From: Paracoccaceae bacterium
GTDB taxonomy: Bacteria; Pseudomonadota; Alphaproteobacteria; Rhodobacterales; Rhodobacteraceae
Length of the DNA: 64,000 nt
Direction: 5' to 3'
Assembly: GCA_021647745.1 (NCBI GenBank)
Contig: JAKIUB010000011.1
Coordinates: 1 to 64,000 of the forward strand
Positions 1 to 7,118 of this stretch are shown in pieces. The notes beneath the pieces were generated by a model. That model was not told where the DNA came from. It made no database searches and saw only the letters and a program-made list of their open reading frames with translations. Position numbers and translations under genes: made by a program. How positions within the stretch are numbered: position 1 is the first letter of the stretch; every line of letters begins with the position of its first letter.

Positions 1-569
1 AGCGCGCAGTAAATGCCGAGGATGACGCCGGGCGGGCGGCCAATATGAAGCTGCATGTGGGGTCTGTCAAAACCCATATCGACACGCTGAGCGCCAAGAA
101 ATACCACGAGCTGGACGATGGCTCGGTCGATTATGTGATCCTGTTCATGCCGATCGAGAGCGCCTTTTCCGAGGCCGTGCAAGCCAGCCCCGACCTTTCG
201 CTTTATGCTTCTGAACGCAACATCGTCATCGCCTCGCCGACCAACCTGATGGTGGCGTTAAAAACGGTGGATAACCTGTGGTCGATTGATCGCCGCAACA
301 AAAACGCGCTGGAAATCGCCAAGCGCGCGGGGCTGCTTTATGATAAATTTGTGGGCTTCACGCAGGATATGGAGAAGGTCGGCGAGCGCCTCACCCAAGC
401 CCAAACCAGCCACGCAGCGGCGATTAACAAGCTCTCGCAAGGCAGCGGCAACCTTGTGGGGCAGGTGGAAACGCTGAAGGTGCTGGGGGCCAAGGCGGCC
501 AAGCAGATTGCGATGGCGCATGAGGAGGAACTCCTAGAGCGGCTTTCGAGCGATCAGAAAGAGAAATGA
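1..569 (+). CDS. rmuC: DNA recombination protein RmuC, 3' end only
   Basis: The reading frame is open from base 3 with no stop, so the gene begins outside the window and only the C-terminal ~189 residues are present. The stretch MKLHVGSVKTHIDTLSAKKY and the following hydrophobic VDYVILFMP...AFSEAV and NIVIASPTNLMVALKTV segments match the conserved end of the RmuC nuclease-like domain. The tail is a charged coiled-coil-like segment. RmuC-family proteins limit inversions at short inverted repeats and are usually anchored near the membrane by an N-terminal coiled coil that is not visible here. The ATG at 45 is an internal Met, not the start. Confidence 0.85.
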   Translation, partial: RAVNAEDDAGRAANMKLHVGSVKTHIDTLSAKKYHELDDGSVDYVILFMPIESAFSEAVQASPDLSLYASERNIVIASPTNLMVALKTVDNLWSIDRRNKNALEIAKRAGLLYDKFVGFTQDMEKVGERLTQAQTSHAAAINKLSQGSGNLVGQVETLKVLGAKAAKQIAMAHEEELLERLSSDQKEK

Positions 570-648
570 AAGTGGTTCCTTTGCATCAAATTTGGCCAAG
601 CCATCAGCTACTGGGATCGGGACCGTCTGCTCCCGCATGGATTGCACT

Positions 649-1275
649 ATGACGAATGATCCAGAACATCAGAACAAGGCCATCATGGATGCAGCGACTG
701 CTGCCCGCCATGGTATGACCCCTCGCGCAGTAAAAATTACACGCGTCATGCTGGCAATCCCTATCATTAACTTTCTTGTCAGCCTTGCGTCATCCGTTCT
801 CGGAGTCAGTATTATCTCGGCAGACACTCTACAAATTATCCCGTTTATCCCTATTAGACACGAACTGGCGAGCATGAAGTATTCCGGATATTACAGCCAA
901 TATGCAGATGCCTATGCTGGATTTATGCTTGTTGTTATGCTGCTCTTTGTCATGTCCACAACTCTGCTAATCATCGTATTTCTACGCCGCATTTTCGTGA
1001 CACTCAGGCTCATTAATGACCAAGTTTTGGAAAGCTTCTCTTGGTTTGTGACCTTGCTATTAGTTTACTTTATGGGGTCTTACTTATGGATATTTGAATG
1101 GAATTCCGTGTTTTTTAATCCCAACCCAAAAATCGGCGGGAATTATTATTGGTTTTCTACATTATTGATTTCAATTACTTGGATGATGGTCGCGCCCCTG
1201 TCGGTGTTGCTAGCCTTAACTCCAAAATTCTTTAGCCACTCAATCTTTAAAGACCATCCAGGTCTCAATAAATGA
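649..1275 (+). CDS. hypothetical four-helix membrane protein
   Basis: I do not recognise the family. The protein has four hydrophobic segments, roughly residues 30-55 (LAIPIINFLV...), 85-110 (FMLVVMLLFVM...), 128-150 (WFVTLLLVYFMG...) and 172-196 (FSTLLISITWMMV...), consistent with a small integral membrane protein of about 208 residues. An open TTG at 592 and an ATG at 637 lie upstream in frame; I prefer the ATG at 649, but no convincing ribosome binding site decides between them. The gene is clearly AT-richer than the flanking genes, which hints at recent acquisition or weak constraint. It stands alone between rmuC and a convergent methyltransferase. Confidence 0.55.
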   Translation: MTNDPEHQNKAIMDAATAARHGMTPRAVKITRVMLAIPIINFLVSLASSVLGVSIISADTLQIIPFIPIRHELASMKYSGYYSQYADAYAGFMLVVMLLFVMSTTLLIIVFLRRIFVTLRLINDQVLESFSWFVTLLLVYFMGSYLWIFEWNSVFFNPNPKIGGNYYWFSTLLISITWMMVAPLSVLLALTPKFFSHSIFKDHPGLNK

Positions 1276-1325
1276 GGGCGCTTAACGTGTAGATTTTCGC
1301 CGCTATAGATTAGGCAGGCGAAAAA

Positions 1326-1940
1326 CTAACCTACCTTCCGCGCAATCAAAAACACCGTTGCTTTAGTCGTCGGCTGCCAGCGCTCCTCAATCCCAAACCC
1401 CGCCGCTTGCACCGCCTCCACCAGCGCATCCGCACTGAAAAACCTCACCATTGGCAGTAGGCCGAGCTTATTCCCCGCCCACAGAAGCGGCTTCAAGGCC
1501 CCGCCTTTGGCCATGCAGGTGGTGCTGGAAATAAACACGCCGCCGGGTTTGAGCATCTCGAAAACACGCGAAATCGTGGCCTCTTTATCGGGCAGCAGGT
1601 GCAGAATGCTATGGGCGAGGATAGCGTCAAAGCCGTCCTCCGGTGGCATGACCTCCTCTAGCCGCGCCCGCTCAAAGCGCAGGTTTTCCACGCCCTCGGC
1701 TTTCTCCCGCGCAATGCTTAGCATCTCACCCGAAATATCCGTCGCCAGATAGTCCGCCATCTCGGGGGCCAGTACAATCGCCGTAGTCCCTGTCCCACAG
1801 CCAAATTCCAGCGCCTTGAAATCTGGCCCCAAAACCGCCCGCGTTTTCTGTAATTTCTCCTGATACGCCGCCTCGTTTGAAACAGGCGACCGCGCATAGC
1901 GCTTCGCCATCCTATCCCAAAACTTGTGATCATTCGCCAT
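1326..1940 (-). CDS. class I SAM-dependent methyltransferase
   Basis: A 204-residue Rossmann-fold methyltransferase. Motif I LEFGCGTGTTA near residue 44 binds S-adenosylmethionine, followed by the acidic strand end YLATDIS near residue 67, LEEVMPPEDGFDAILAH (motif IV) and HLLPD. The C-terminal part contains KPGGVFISSTTC, typical of the Methyltransf_11/25 group. The substrate cannot be told from sequence; the length fits small-molecule or quinone-type methyltransferases rather than RNA enzymes. It is monocistronic and convergent with the upstream membrane protein gene. Confidence 0.8.
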   Translation of the reverse strand: MANDHKFWDRMAKRYARSPVSNEAAYQEKLQKTRAVLGPDFKALEFGCGTGTTAIVLAPEMADYLATDISGEMLSIAREKAEGVENLRFERARLEEVMPPEDGFDAILAHSILHLLPDKEATISRVFEMLKPGGVFISSTTCMAKGGALKPLLWAGNKLGLLPMVRFFSADALVEAVQAAGFGIEERWQPTTKATVFLIARKVG

Positions 1941-2107
1941 GTTACGCGCTCCCGTTGCAGGTTATACATAAGCAACCCACCACAAATTTCACCCCTTGAA
2001 AGCCGCAATTCCACCCCTACATTTTAACCATCAGGCGCCAAACGGGCCTGTAAAACCGGCTTGTCCGTAAGGAAAGCCACCTTGTGTCGCTCAATGGAGG
2101 ATACCCT

Positions 2108-2566
2108 ATGCGAAATTTTGACCTAACACCGCTTTACCGCTCAACCATCGGCTTTGACCGCTTGGCAAACATTCTGGATAACGTGACCCGCACCGATGGC
2201 GGCTCTAGCTACCCCCCTTATAACATCGAAAAAACCGGCGAAGACACCTACCGGATTACCATCGCCGTGGCAGGCTTTTCTGACGACGAACTCACCATCG
2301 AGGCCCGCGACGGGCAGCTGGTGATCTCTGGCAAAAAGGGTGAGGCTTCGGACGAAACCACCTTCCTGCACCGCGGCATCGCCACCCGCGCCTTTGAAAA
2401 GCGCTTCCAGCTCGCCGACCATGTGCGGGCCACCGATGCGATTACGGCCAACGGCCTGCTGCATGTGGATTTGGTGCGCGAAGTGCCCGAAGCCCTGAAA
2501 CCCCGCAAGATCGAGATCGCCAAATCCCGCCCGATTGAAGCGGAAAAGGTGACGGTTGAGGTGTAA
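2108..2566 (+). CDS. Hsp20/alpha-crystallin small heat-shock protein
   Basis: A small heat-shock chaperone of about 152 residues, an ATP-independent holdase that binds unfolding proteins. The N-terminus MRNFDLTPLYRSTIGFDRL is the IbpA-like signature, followed by YPPYNIEKTGEDTYRITIAVAGF and DELTIEARDGQLVISGKK, the alpha-crystallin domain, and a C-terminal tail with KPRKIEI (an IxI-like motif that docks in oligomers). A GTG at 2084 is in frame, but the ATG at 2108 is preceded by a strong GGAGG at about 2096-2100 and matches the usual family start. A heat-shock promoter was not identified with confidence. Confidence 0.88.
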   Translation: MRNFDLTPLYRSTIGFDRLANILDNVTRTDGGSSYPPYNIEKTGEDTYRITIAVAGFSDDELTIEARDGQLVISGKKGEASDETTFLHRGIATRAFEKRFQLADHVRATDAITANGLLHVDLVREVPEALKPRKIEIAKSRPIEAEKVTVEV

Positions 2567-2626
2567 GATTTAAGCGAATGGCCTTGGCTGGGGGGAGACC
2601 CTTGGCCGAGGCTTGCTTGATCTACC

Positions 2627-3814
2627 TTAGGCTTCAAATCCGTATTCTTTGCGGTGGTGTGCAAGATAATTTCGTTCACCTTCAAGTAGCTTTTCTCTCA
2701 GTGAGATAGAAAGCCCTAACGTTCTACGCTCTTTTTGCGAAATTCGGTTCGCGACCAGCATTGATCCATTATCCGAGAAGGAAATCAAACCTCGATCAAA
2801 AAGAGCATCAAGGTGGGCCGCCAGCAAAAGCCCATTATTTGAATCTAAGCGCTGGCTATCGCTACAGGACCTCCATGCTTTAATATGAGAAGCACGCAGA
2901 ACTTCCCGCACTCCACATCCGGTTACCGCACATTTTTGCATCCACCTGCCCATCAATTCCTTACGGAAACCGCCTTGGCCTCGGCGCGCATCAATCAATG
3001 CTTTCTTGGTTGTTTTTGGAATATCCTTATTTTCTATTTCAGCAATATCTCGGACCTCACTACCATTTTTCAAAGCTTCGATGGCCAACCACAATCTATC
3101 CCAAGTGGAGTTGCGCTGTTCTTTCGGAATTTGATTCAGGATTGTTATGGCCTGTGTTGCATCAATTCCAGCATAGCTACTATACATCGTGATTAGTCGG
3201 TCTTTTCCTGTAATTTCCTGTGAATCAAGGGAGACCGGCTCAGCTAACCATAGATACATTTCAGACGGGCAGGTCCAATTGGGAATCCAATTCACATCTT
3301 CTGCCCATTTCTTATTAAACTTCGTTAAGTCACCATTGAAACAGTTTTTTACTATAGTTTGCTCCCACGCCTGGTCCCTAAATGACTCGATCCCCAGCCT
3401 GTTTACGAGGCTTGCTCGAATGCCAATATCGTCATTGCTGTGCAAAGAAGTGGCATTTCCGGCAACGCCAACTAATTCCTGCACACCATCATGTGATGCA
3501 ATTAGGAAAACAAACGCCTCAGCAGCTGACGGTTGTGCTTTTCCCAGCCCTTCCGTATGGAATGCTCGATATTTGACCCCATCTTCATCAAATTCCATCT
3601 GGGTCGAGTTGTTCCATTCCTCATGACCAAACCCAAATTCCTTTGGAAAGCCAGCGCTAGCCTTAAATCCAGAAGGCGTCTGGTAGCCGTTAGTATTCCA
3701 CAATATAGGTTTTATAAATATATCAGCCAATGATATTACTCCGATAGTAAAGTGCCTGTCAAACAAGACATTTTGGAACAAAACAACCTCATAAATTGTA
3801 GAGCACAGCCCCAC
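2627..3814 (-). CDS. HNH endonuclease (HNH_2 type)
   Basis: The C-terminal ~110 residues carry an HNH nuclease fold: CAVTGCGVREVLRASHIKAW, then RLDSNNGLLL and HLDALFDRGLIS, with SHI/NNG/H as the metal-binding and catalytic positions. The N-terminal part includes ILWNTNGYQTPSG and GFGHEEWNNS, a segment I associate with the front half of similar HNH proteins of unknown specificity. The annotated start is a GTG; the frame stays open a few codons further upstream without an ATG, so the true start is uncertain and the N-terminus may be shortened. No methyltransferase partner is nearby. Base composition is much AT-richer than neighbours, as expected for a horizontally acquired defence or mobile gene. 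Confidence 0.78.
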   Translation of the reverse strand: MGLCSTIYEVVLFQNVLFDRHFTIGVISLADIFIKPILWNTNGYQTPSGFKASAGFPKEFGFGHEEWNNSTQMEFDEDGVKYRAFHTEGLGKAQPSAAEAFVFLIASHDGVQELVGVAGNATSLHSNDDIGIRASLVNRLGIESFRDQAWEQTIVKNCFNGDLTKFNKKWAEDVNWIPNWTCPSEMYLWLAEPVSLDSQEITGKDRLITMYSSYAGIDATQAITILNQIPKEQRNSTWDRLWLAIEALKNGSEVRDIAEIENKDIPKTTKKALIDARRGQGGFRKELMGRWMQKCAVTGCGVREVLRASHIKAWRSCSDSQRLDSNNGLLLAAHLDALFDRGLISFSDNGSMLVANRISQKERRTLGLSISLREKLLEGERNYLAHHRKEYGFEA

Positions 3815-3935
3815 AATATAGACAAGCGCGTTTCCGAGCGAAGCTCAAATCGAAATGAGTCAATTGGAGCCAGCCTCCATCAATTTGGCAAGTGTGACTA
3901 GTGCGGCAATTTCACCAATTATAACAAGCCCCCCC

Positions 3936-4195
3936 TCAAACCCGCATCCTAGGCACATCCTGCGGGTCCAGTTTCAGCTCGATCAGCTGCGGGCCTTGCC
4001 GCCCCTCTATCATCGCCAGTGCAGCCTCTAGCTCCGCTTCTGTTTGCACCATAGCCCCCTTGCCCGCCAAGCGCGGTGGCGAGGGTGGCGAAGGAGGGCC
4101 AGTGGAATTCGGCCAAGCTTGGGTCCATAGGCACATAGGCCCCCTTCCCTTCCCCCCCAACATCTGCAATCCTGCCCGCTCCAAAACCACAGGAC
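3936..4195 (-). pseudogene. remnant of a thiamine-diphosphate-dependent enzyme (C-terminus)
   Basis: Reading the minus strand, one frame gives GAYVPMDPSLAEFHWPSF then ATLATALGGQG. After a one-step frame change the next frame gives AMVQTEAELEAALAMIEG and QGPQLIELKLDPQDVP before a stop. Together these look like the last ~75 residues of an acetolactate-synthase/indolepyruvate-decarboxylase-type TPP enzyme (loop W..F..LA.ALGG, then T.AELEAAL and P.LIEL.LDP). The rest of the ~550-residue enzyme is missing because the LOG-family gene starts immediately beyond. It has both a frameshift and a large 5' deletion, so it is a dead fragment. Which TPP enzyme it was cannot be decided. Confidence 0.6.
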
Positions 4196-4202
4196 CAATG
4201 CC

Positions 4203-5012
4203 ATGAGCCCCAAGCCTCGCCGTTTCCCTGATGCCCGCTGCGATATTGCCAAAGCCAGCGATGTCGTCAGCACCCCGCAAACCCGCGCCCCGACCTATCG
4301 CCTCGCCTTTGCCGACGATGATTTTATGCTGCGCGACGAGCTGCGCCCGATGCGCCTGCAACTTGAGCTGCTCAAGCCCGAGCTGGCGCTGACCGAGGCT
4401 GGCGTGGAAAGCACCGTGGTGCTGTTTGGCGGCGCGCGGATACCGGACCCCGAGTTTAAGGAAAACGCCCGCACCGAAACGCTGGCGGGGCTGTCTAAAT
4501 ACTATACCGAAGCGCGGAGGTTTGCGCAGATCTGCACCGAGGAAAGCCTGAAGACGGGCGGCAAGGATTATGTGGTCTGCACCGGCGGCGGGCCGGGGGT
4601 GATGGAGGCGGGTAACAGGGGCGCGGCGGATGTGGGGGGCAAATCGGTGAGCCTCAACATCGTGCTGCCCCATGAGCAATCGCCCAATGAATACGCCACG
4701 CCGGAGCTGTGCTTCAACTTCCACTATTTCGCCATCCGCAAAATGCATTTCCTCATGCGCGCCAAGGCGATTGCGGCCTTCCCCGGCGGCTTTGGCACCA
4801 TGGACGAGCTGTTTGAGGCCCTCACCCTGATCCAGACCAAACGTATGCAGCCGATGCCGATATTGCTGTTTGGCAAGGATTTCTGGAATGCGATCATCAA
4901 CTGGGAAGCCTTGACAGACGCCGGCACCATTTCTCCCGAAGACCTAAACTTGTTCAGCTTTGTCGATACGGCAGAAGAAGCCTGGGAAAGTATAAAAAAC
5001 TGGCCGTCATGA
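4203..5012 (+). CDS. LOG family protein (TIGR00730-type Rossmann fold)
   Basis: A 269-residue protein of the LOG/'lysine decarboxylase-like' family, which includes nucleoside-5'-monophosphate phosphoribohydrolases such as the cytokinin-activating enzymes. The signature PGGFGTMDELFE (PGGxGTxxE) is near residue 198, preceded by CTGGGPGVMEAGNRGA, the phosphate-binding loop. The N-terminal block LRDELRPMRLQLELLKPEL is typical of the longer bacterial subgroup. The first ~25 residues are not conserved-looking, so the start could be slightly later. It overlaps the next gene by ATGA and probably shares a transcript. The substrate is unproven. Confidence 0.85.
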   Translation: MSPKPRRFPDARCDIAKASDVVSTPQTRAPTYRLAFADDDFMLRDELRPMRLQLELLKPELALTEAGVESTVVLFGGARIPDPEFKENARTETLAGLSKYYTEARRFAQICTEESLKTGGKDYVVCTGGGPGVMEAGNRGAADVGGKSVSLNIVLPHEQSPNEYATPELCFNFHYFAIRKMHFLMRAKAIAAFPGGFGTMDELFEALTLIQTKRMQPMPILLFGKDFWNAIINWEALTDAGTISPEDLNLFSFVDTAEEAWESIKNWPS

Positions 5013-6616
5013 GTGATTTTTCCAAAACCCCTGCCAATTTTGCCGCCCTCACACCGGTAAGCTTCATCCACCGCGCCGCACAAACCCACCCCGGGCGCAT
5101 TGCCGTGGTTTATGGCAACACCCGCCGAAGCTGGGCCGAGACATACGGGCGCTGCAAGCAGCTGGCCTCGGCGCTTCTGAAGGCAGGGCTGGAAAAGGGG
5201 GATGTCGTCGGGATTATTGCGGCCAATACCCCCGAAATTTACGAGGCCCATTTTGGCGTTCCTATGGCGGGAATGGTGCTGAACACGCTGAACTGCCGGC
5301 TTGATGCCGGCACCATTGCCTATATTATTGAGCATTCCAAAACCCGCGCCCTGATTGTGGACCGTGAATTTGCGGCCACGGTGCAAGAGGCGCTGGCGGG
5401 CTTGGATAAGCCGCCGCTGGTGATTGACATTGTGGACCCCGCTGCGCCGGAAGGGCCGCGCTTGAGTGCGCTTGATTACGAGGGGTTCCTCGCCTCGGGC
5501 GACGCTAATTTTGCCTATCACACCCCCGATGACGAGTGGGACACGATCAGCATCAACTACACCTCCGGCACTACGGGGCGGCCCAAGGGCGTGGTCTACC
5601 ACTATCGCGGGGCCTATCTGAACGCGCTCGGCAATGTGATGGAATGGAACATGGAGGCCGCGCCGGTGTACCTTTGGACGCTGCCGATGTTTCACTGCAA
5701 CGGCTGGTGCTTTCCGTGGACGGTGGCCGCCAAGGCGGGCACGAATATCTGCATTCGCAAGGTGACGGCAGCGAATATTTATAATGCCATTGCCGATGAG
5801 GGCGCGAATTACCTCTGCGGCGCGCCGATTGTGCTGAGCTTTATGGTCGATGCTGACAAAGCCACCAAACGGCCGTTTTCCCATAAGGTCAATGTGATGA
5901 CCGCCGCCGCCCCGCCCCCCGCCACCGTGCTGGCCAAGATGCAGGAGGAGGGCTTTACCGTCACCCACGCCTATGGCCTGACCGAAACCTATGGCCCCTG
6001 CATATCCTGCGCATGGAAGCCCGAATGGGATGAGCTGCCGACAGGCAAACAGGCCAACCTCAAAGCCCGTCAGGGCGTGCCCTATGTGGTGCAGGAAAGC
6101 GCCACTGTGCTTGATCCGAAAACCATGCAGCCCGTGCCCTGGGATGGCGAAACCATGGGCGAGGTGATGATGCGCGGCAATATTACCATGAAGGGATATC
6201 TGGACAACCCGGAGGCCACCAACGAAGCCTTTGCTGGCGGCTGGTTCCACTCCGGTGATCTCGGGGTGGTGCAGCCCGACGGCTATATCCAGCTGCGAGA
6301 TCGCGCCAAGGATATTATCATTTCGGGGGGCGAGAATATCTCTTCGATCGAAGTCGAAGGGGTGATCCACTCCCACCCTGCCGTGGCGGCTGTCGCCGTG
6401 GTGGCGCGCCCCGATGACAAATGGGGTGAAACCCCGTGTGCTTTTGTCGAACTTCAACCCGGTGCCAGCGTCTCGGCAGAAGATATCATCACCCATTGCC
6501 GCGCGCATCTCGCAGGCTTTAAACGGCCCAAAACCGTGATCTTTCAAAAATTACCCAAAACCTCGACTGGCAAAGTCCAGAAGGTTGCGTTGCGCGCTGC
6601 CGCCAAAATCTTGTAG
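5009..6616 (+). CDS. acyl-CoA synthetase, DmdB/AlkK-like
   Basis: A 535-residue ANL-superfamily ligase that adenylates a carboxylic acid and transfers it to CoA. The P-loop YTSGTTGRPKGVVYHYRG is near residue 188, AYGLTETYGP near 318, the hinge WFHSGDLGVVQPDGYIQLRDR near 413, and the catalytic lysine region PKTSTGKVQK at the end. The pattern TLPMFHCNGWCFPWTVAA is shared with 3-methylmercaptopropionyl-CoA ligases (DmdB) and medium-chain acyl ligases. A DmdC-like dehydrogenase lies 5 kb away, which makes a DMSP-demethylation role possible, but short- or medium-chain fatty acids are equally plausible substrates. Start overlaps the LOG gene stop. Confidence 0.85.
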   Translation: MSDFSKTPANFAALTPVSFIHRAAQTHPGRIAVVYGNTRRSWAETYGRCKQLASALLKAGLEKGDVVGIIAANTPEIYEAHFGVPMAGMVLNTLNCRLDAGTIAYIIEHSKTRALIVDREFAATVQEALAGLDKPPLVIDIVDPAAPEGPRLSALDYEGFLASGDANFAYHTPDDEWDTISINYTSGTTGRPKGVVYHYRGAYLNALGNVMEWNMEAAPVYLWTLPMFHCNGWCFPWTVAAKAGTNICIRKVTAANIYNAIADEGANYLCGAPIVLSFMVDADKATKRPFSHKVNVMTAAAPPPATVLAKMQEEGFTVTHAYGLTETYGPCISCAWKPEWDELPTGKQANLKARQGVPYVVQESATVLDPKTMQPVPWDGETMGEVMMRGNITMKGYLDNPEATNEAFAGGWFHSGDLGVVQPDGYIQLRDRAKDIIISGGENISSIEVEGVIHSHPAVAAVAVVARPDDKWGETPCAFVELQPGASVSAEDIITHCRAHLAGFKRPKTVIFQKLPKTSTGKVQKVALRAAAKIL

Positions 6617-6892
6617 CTGCCCTTTCCACAGGGAAACCGACAGGGAGTGGCGATATACTACAATGAAGAGCGGGCGCGCCAAACTGACCAAAGCCGGAAA
6701 AACCTAGCCCAAGGTTGGGGGAAGAGCATCAAAACAAAAGGCTCCGGTTCAGGCTGGATGACAATTCAGTGGCAGGTCAATCGAGGCACCTTGCCTTTGC
6801 GGCCAGAGGTCTTTGCGCCAATTACCAAACAAAGCGCAATATCCTAATAGATATTGAATCACTCATAATATCTACTAACTCATTGAAGAAAT

Positions 6893-6969
6893 TGGTAGCG
6901 GGAGAGGGACTTGAACCCCCGACACGCGGATTATGATTCCGCTGCTCTAACCACCTGAGCTACCCCGCC
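6893..6969 (-). tRNA. tRNA-Met (CAT), elongator type
   Basis: Reverse complement folds as a 77-nt tRNA: acceptor GGCGGGG, D arm GCTC..GAGC, anticodon stem GCGGA/TCCGC enclosing loop ATCATAA with anticodon CAT, T arm GGGGG TTCAAGT CCCTC, and an encoded 3' CCA. The acceptor starts with G rather than the mispaired base of initiator tRNA and closely resembles alphaproteobacterial elongator tRNA-Met. A CAT anticodon can also be tRNA-Ile2, but the sequence suits Met better. Confidence 0.93.
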
Positions 6970-7081
6970 GGACCGTGGCCGTATTTAGGCCAGGTGCAGG
7001 GTAGGGTCAAGTACTATACAGCCAAAATTGAAAATATAGCCGGCATGCATATATTTCCGCGTTGGTGGGGCGTTTTCTCGC

Positions 7082-7114
7082 ATTTGGCTCCGGGCATATC
7101 ACCCGGAGCCAAAT
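7082..7114 (-). terminator. strong hairpin just after the metalloprotease gene
   Basis: A perfect 13-bp inverted repeat (ATTTGGCTCCGGG / CCCGGAGCCAAAT) with a 7-nt loop begins a few bases downstream of the metalloprotease stop codon. On the minus strand it is not followed by a clean T-run, so it may be a terminator of modest quality or a 3'-protecting stem-loop rather than a textbook intrinsic terminator. Confidence 0.6.
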
Positions 7115-7118
7115 TTGA

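Noticed and set aside
4724..6547. 607-codon open frame on the minus strand
   Set aside because: It is the antisense of the LOG and acyl-CoA ligase genes; its translation is His/Gly/Arg-rich without family features, typical of a GC-rich shadow frame.
6647..6847. 66-codon plus-strand ORF between the acyl-CoA ligase and tRNA-Met
   Set aside because: Non-ATG start, no Shine-Dalgarno and no recognisable sequence.
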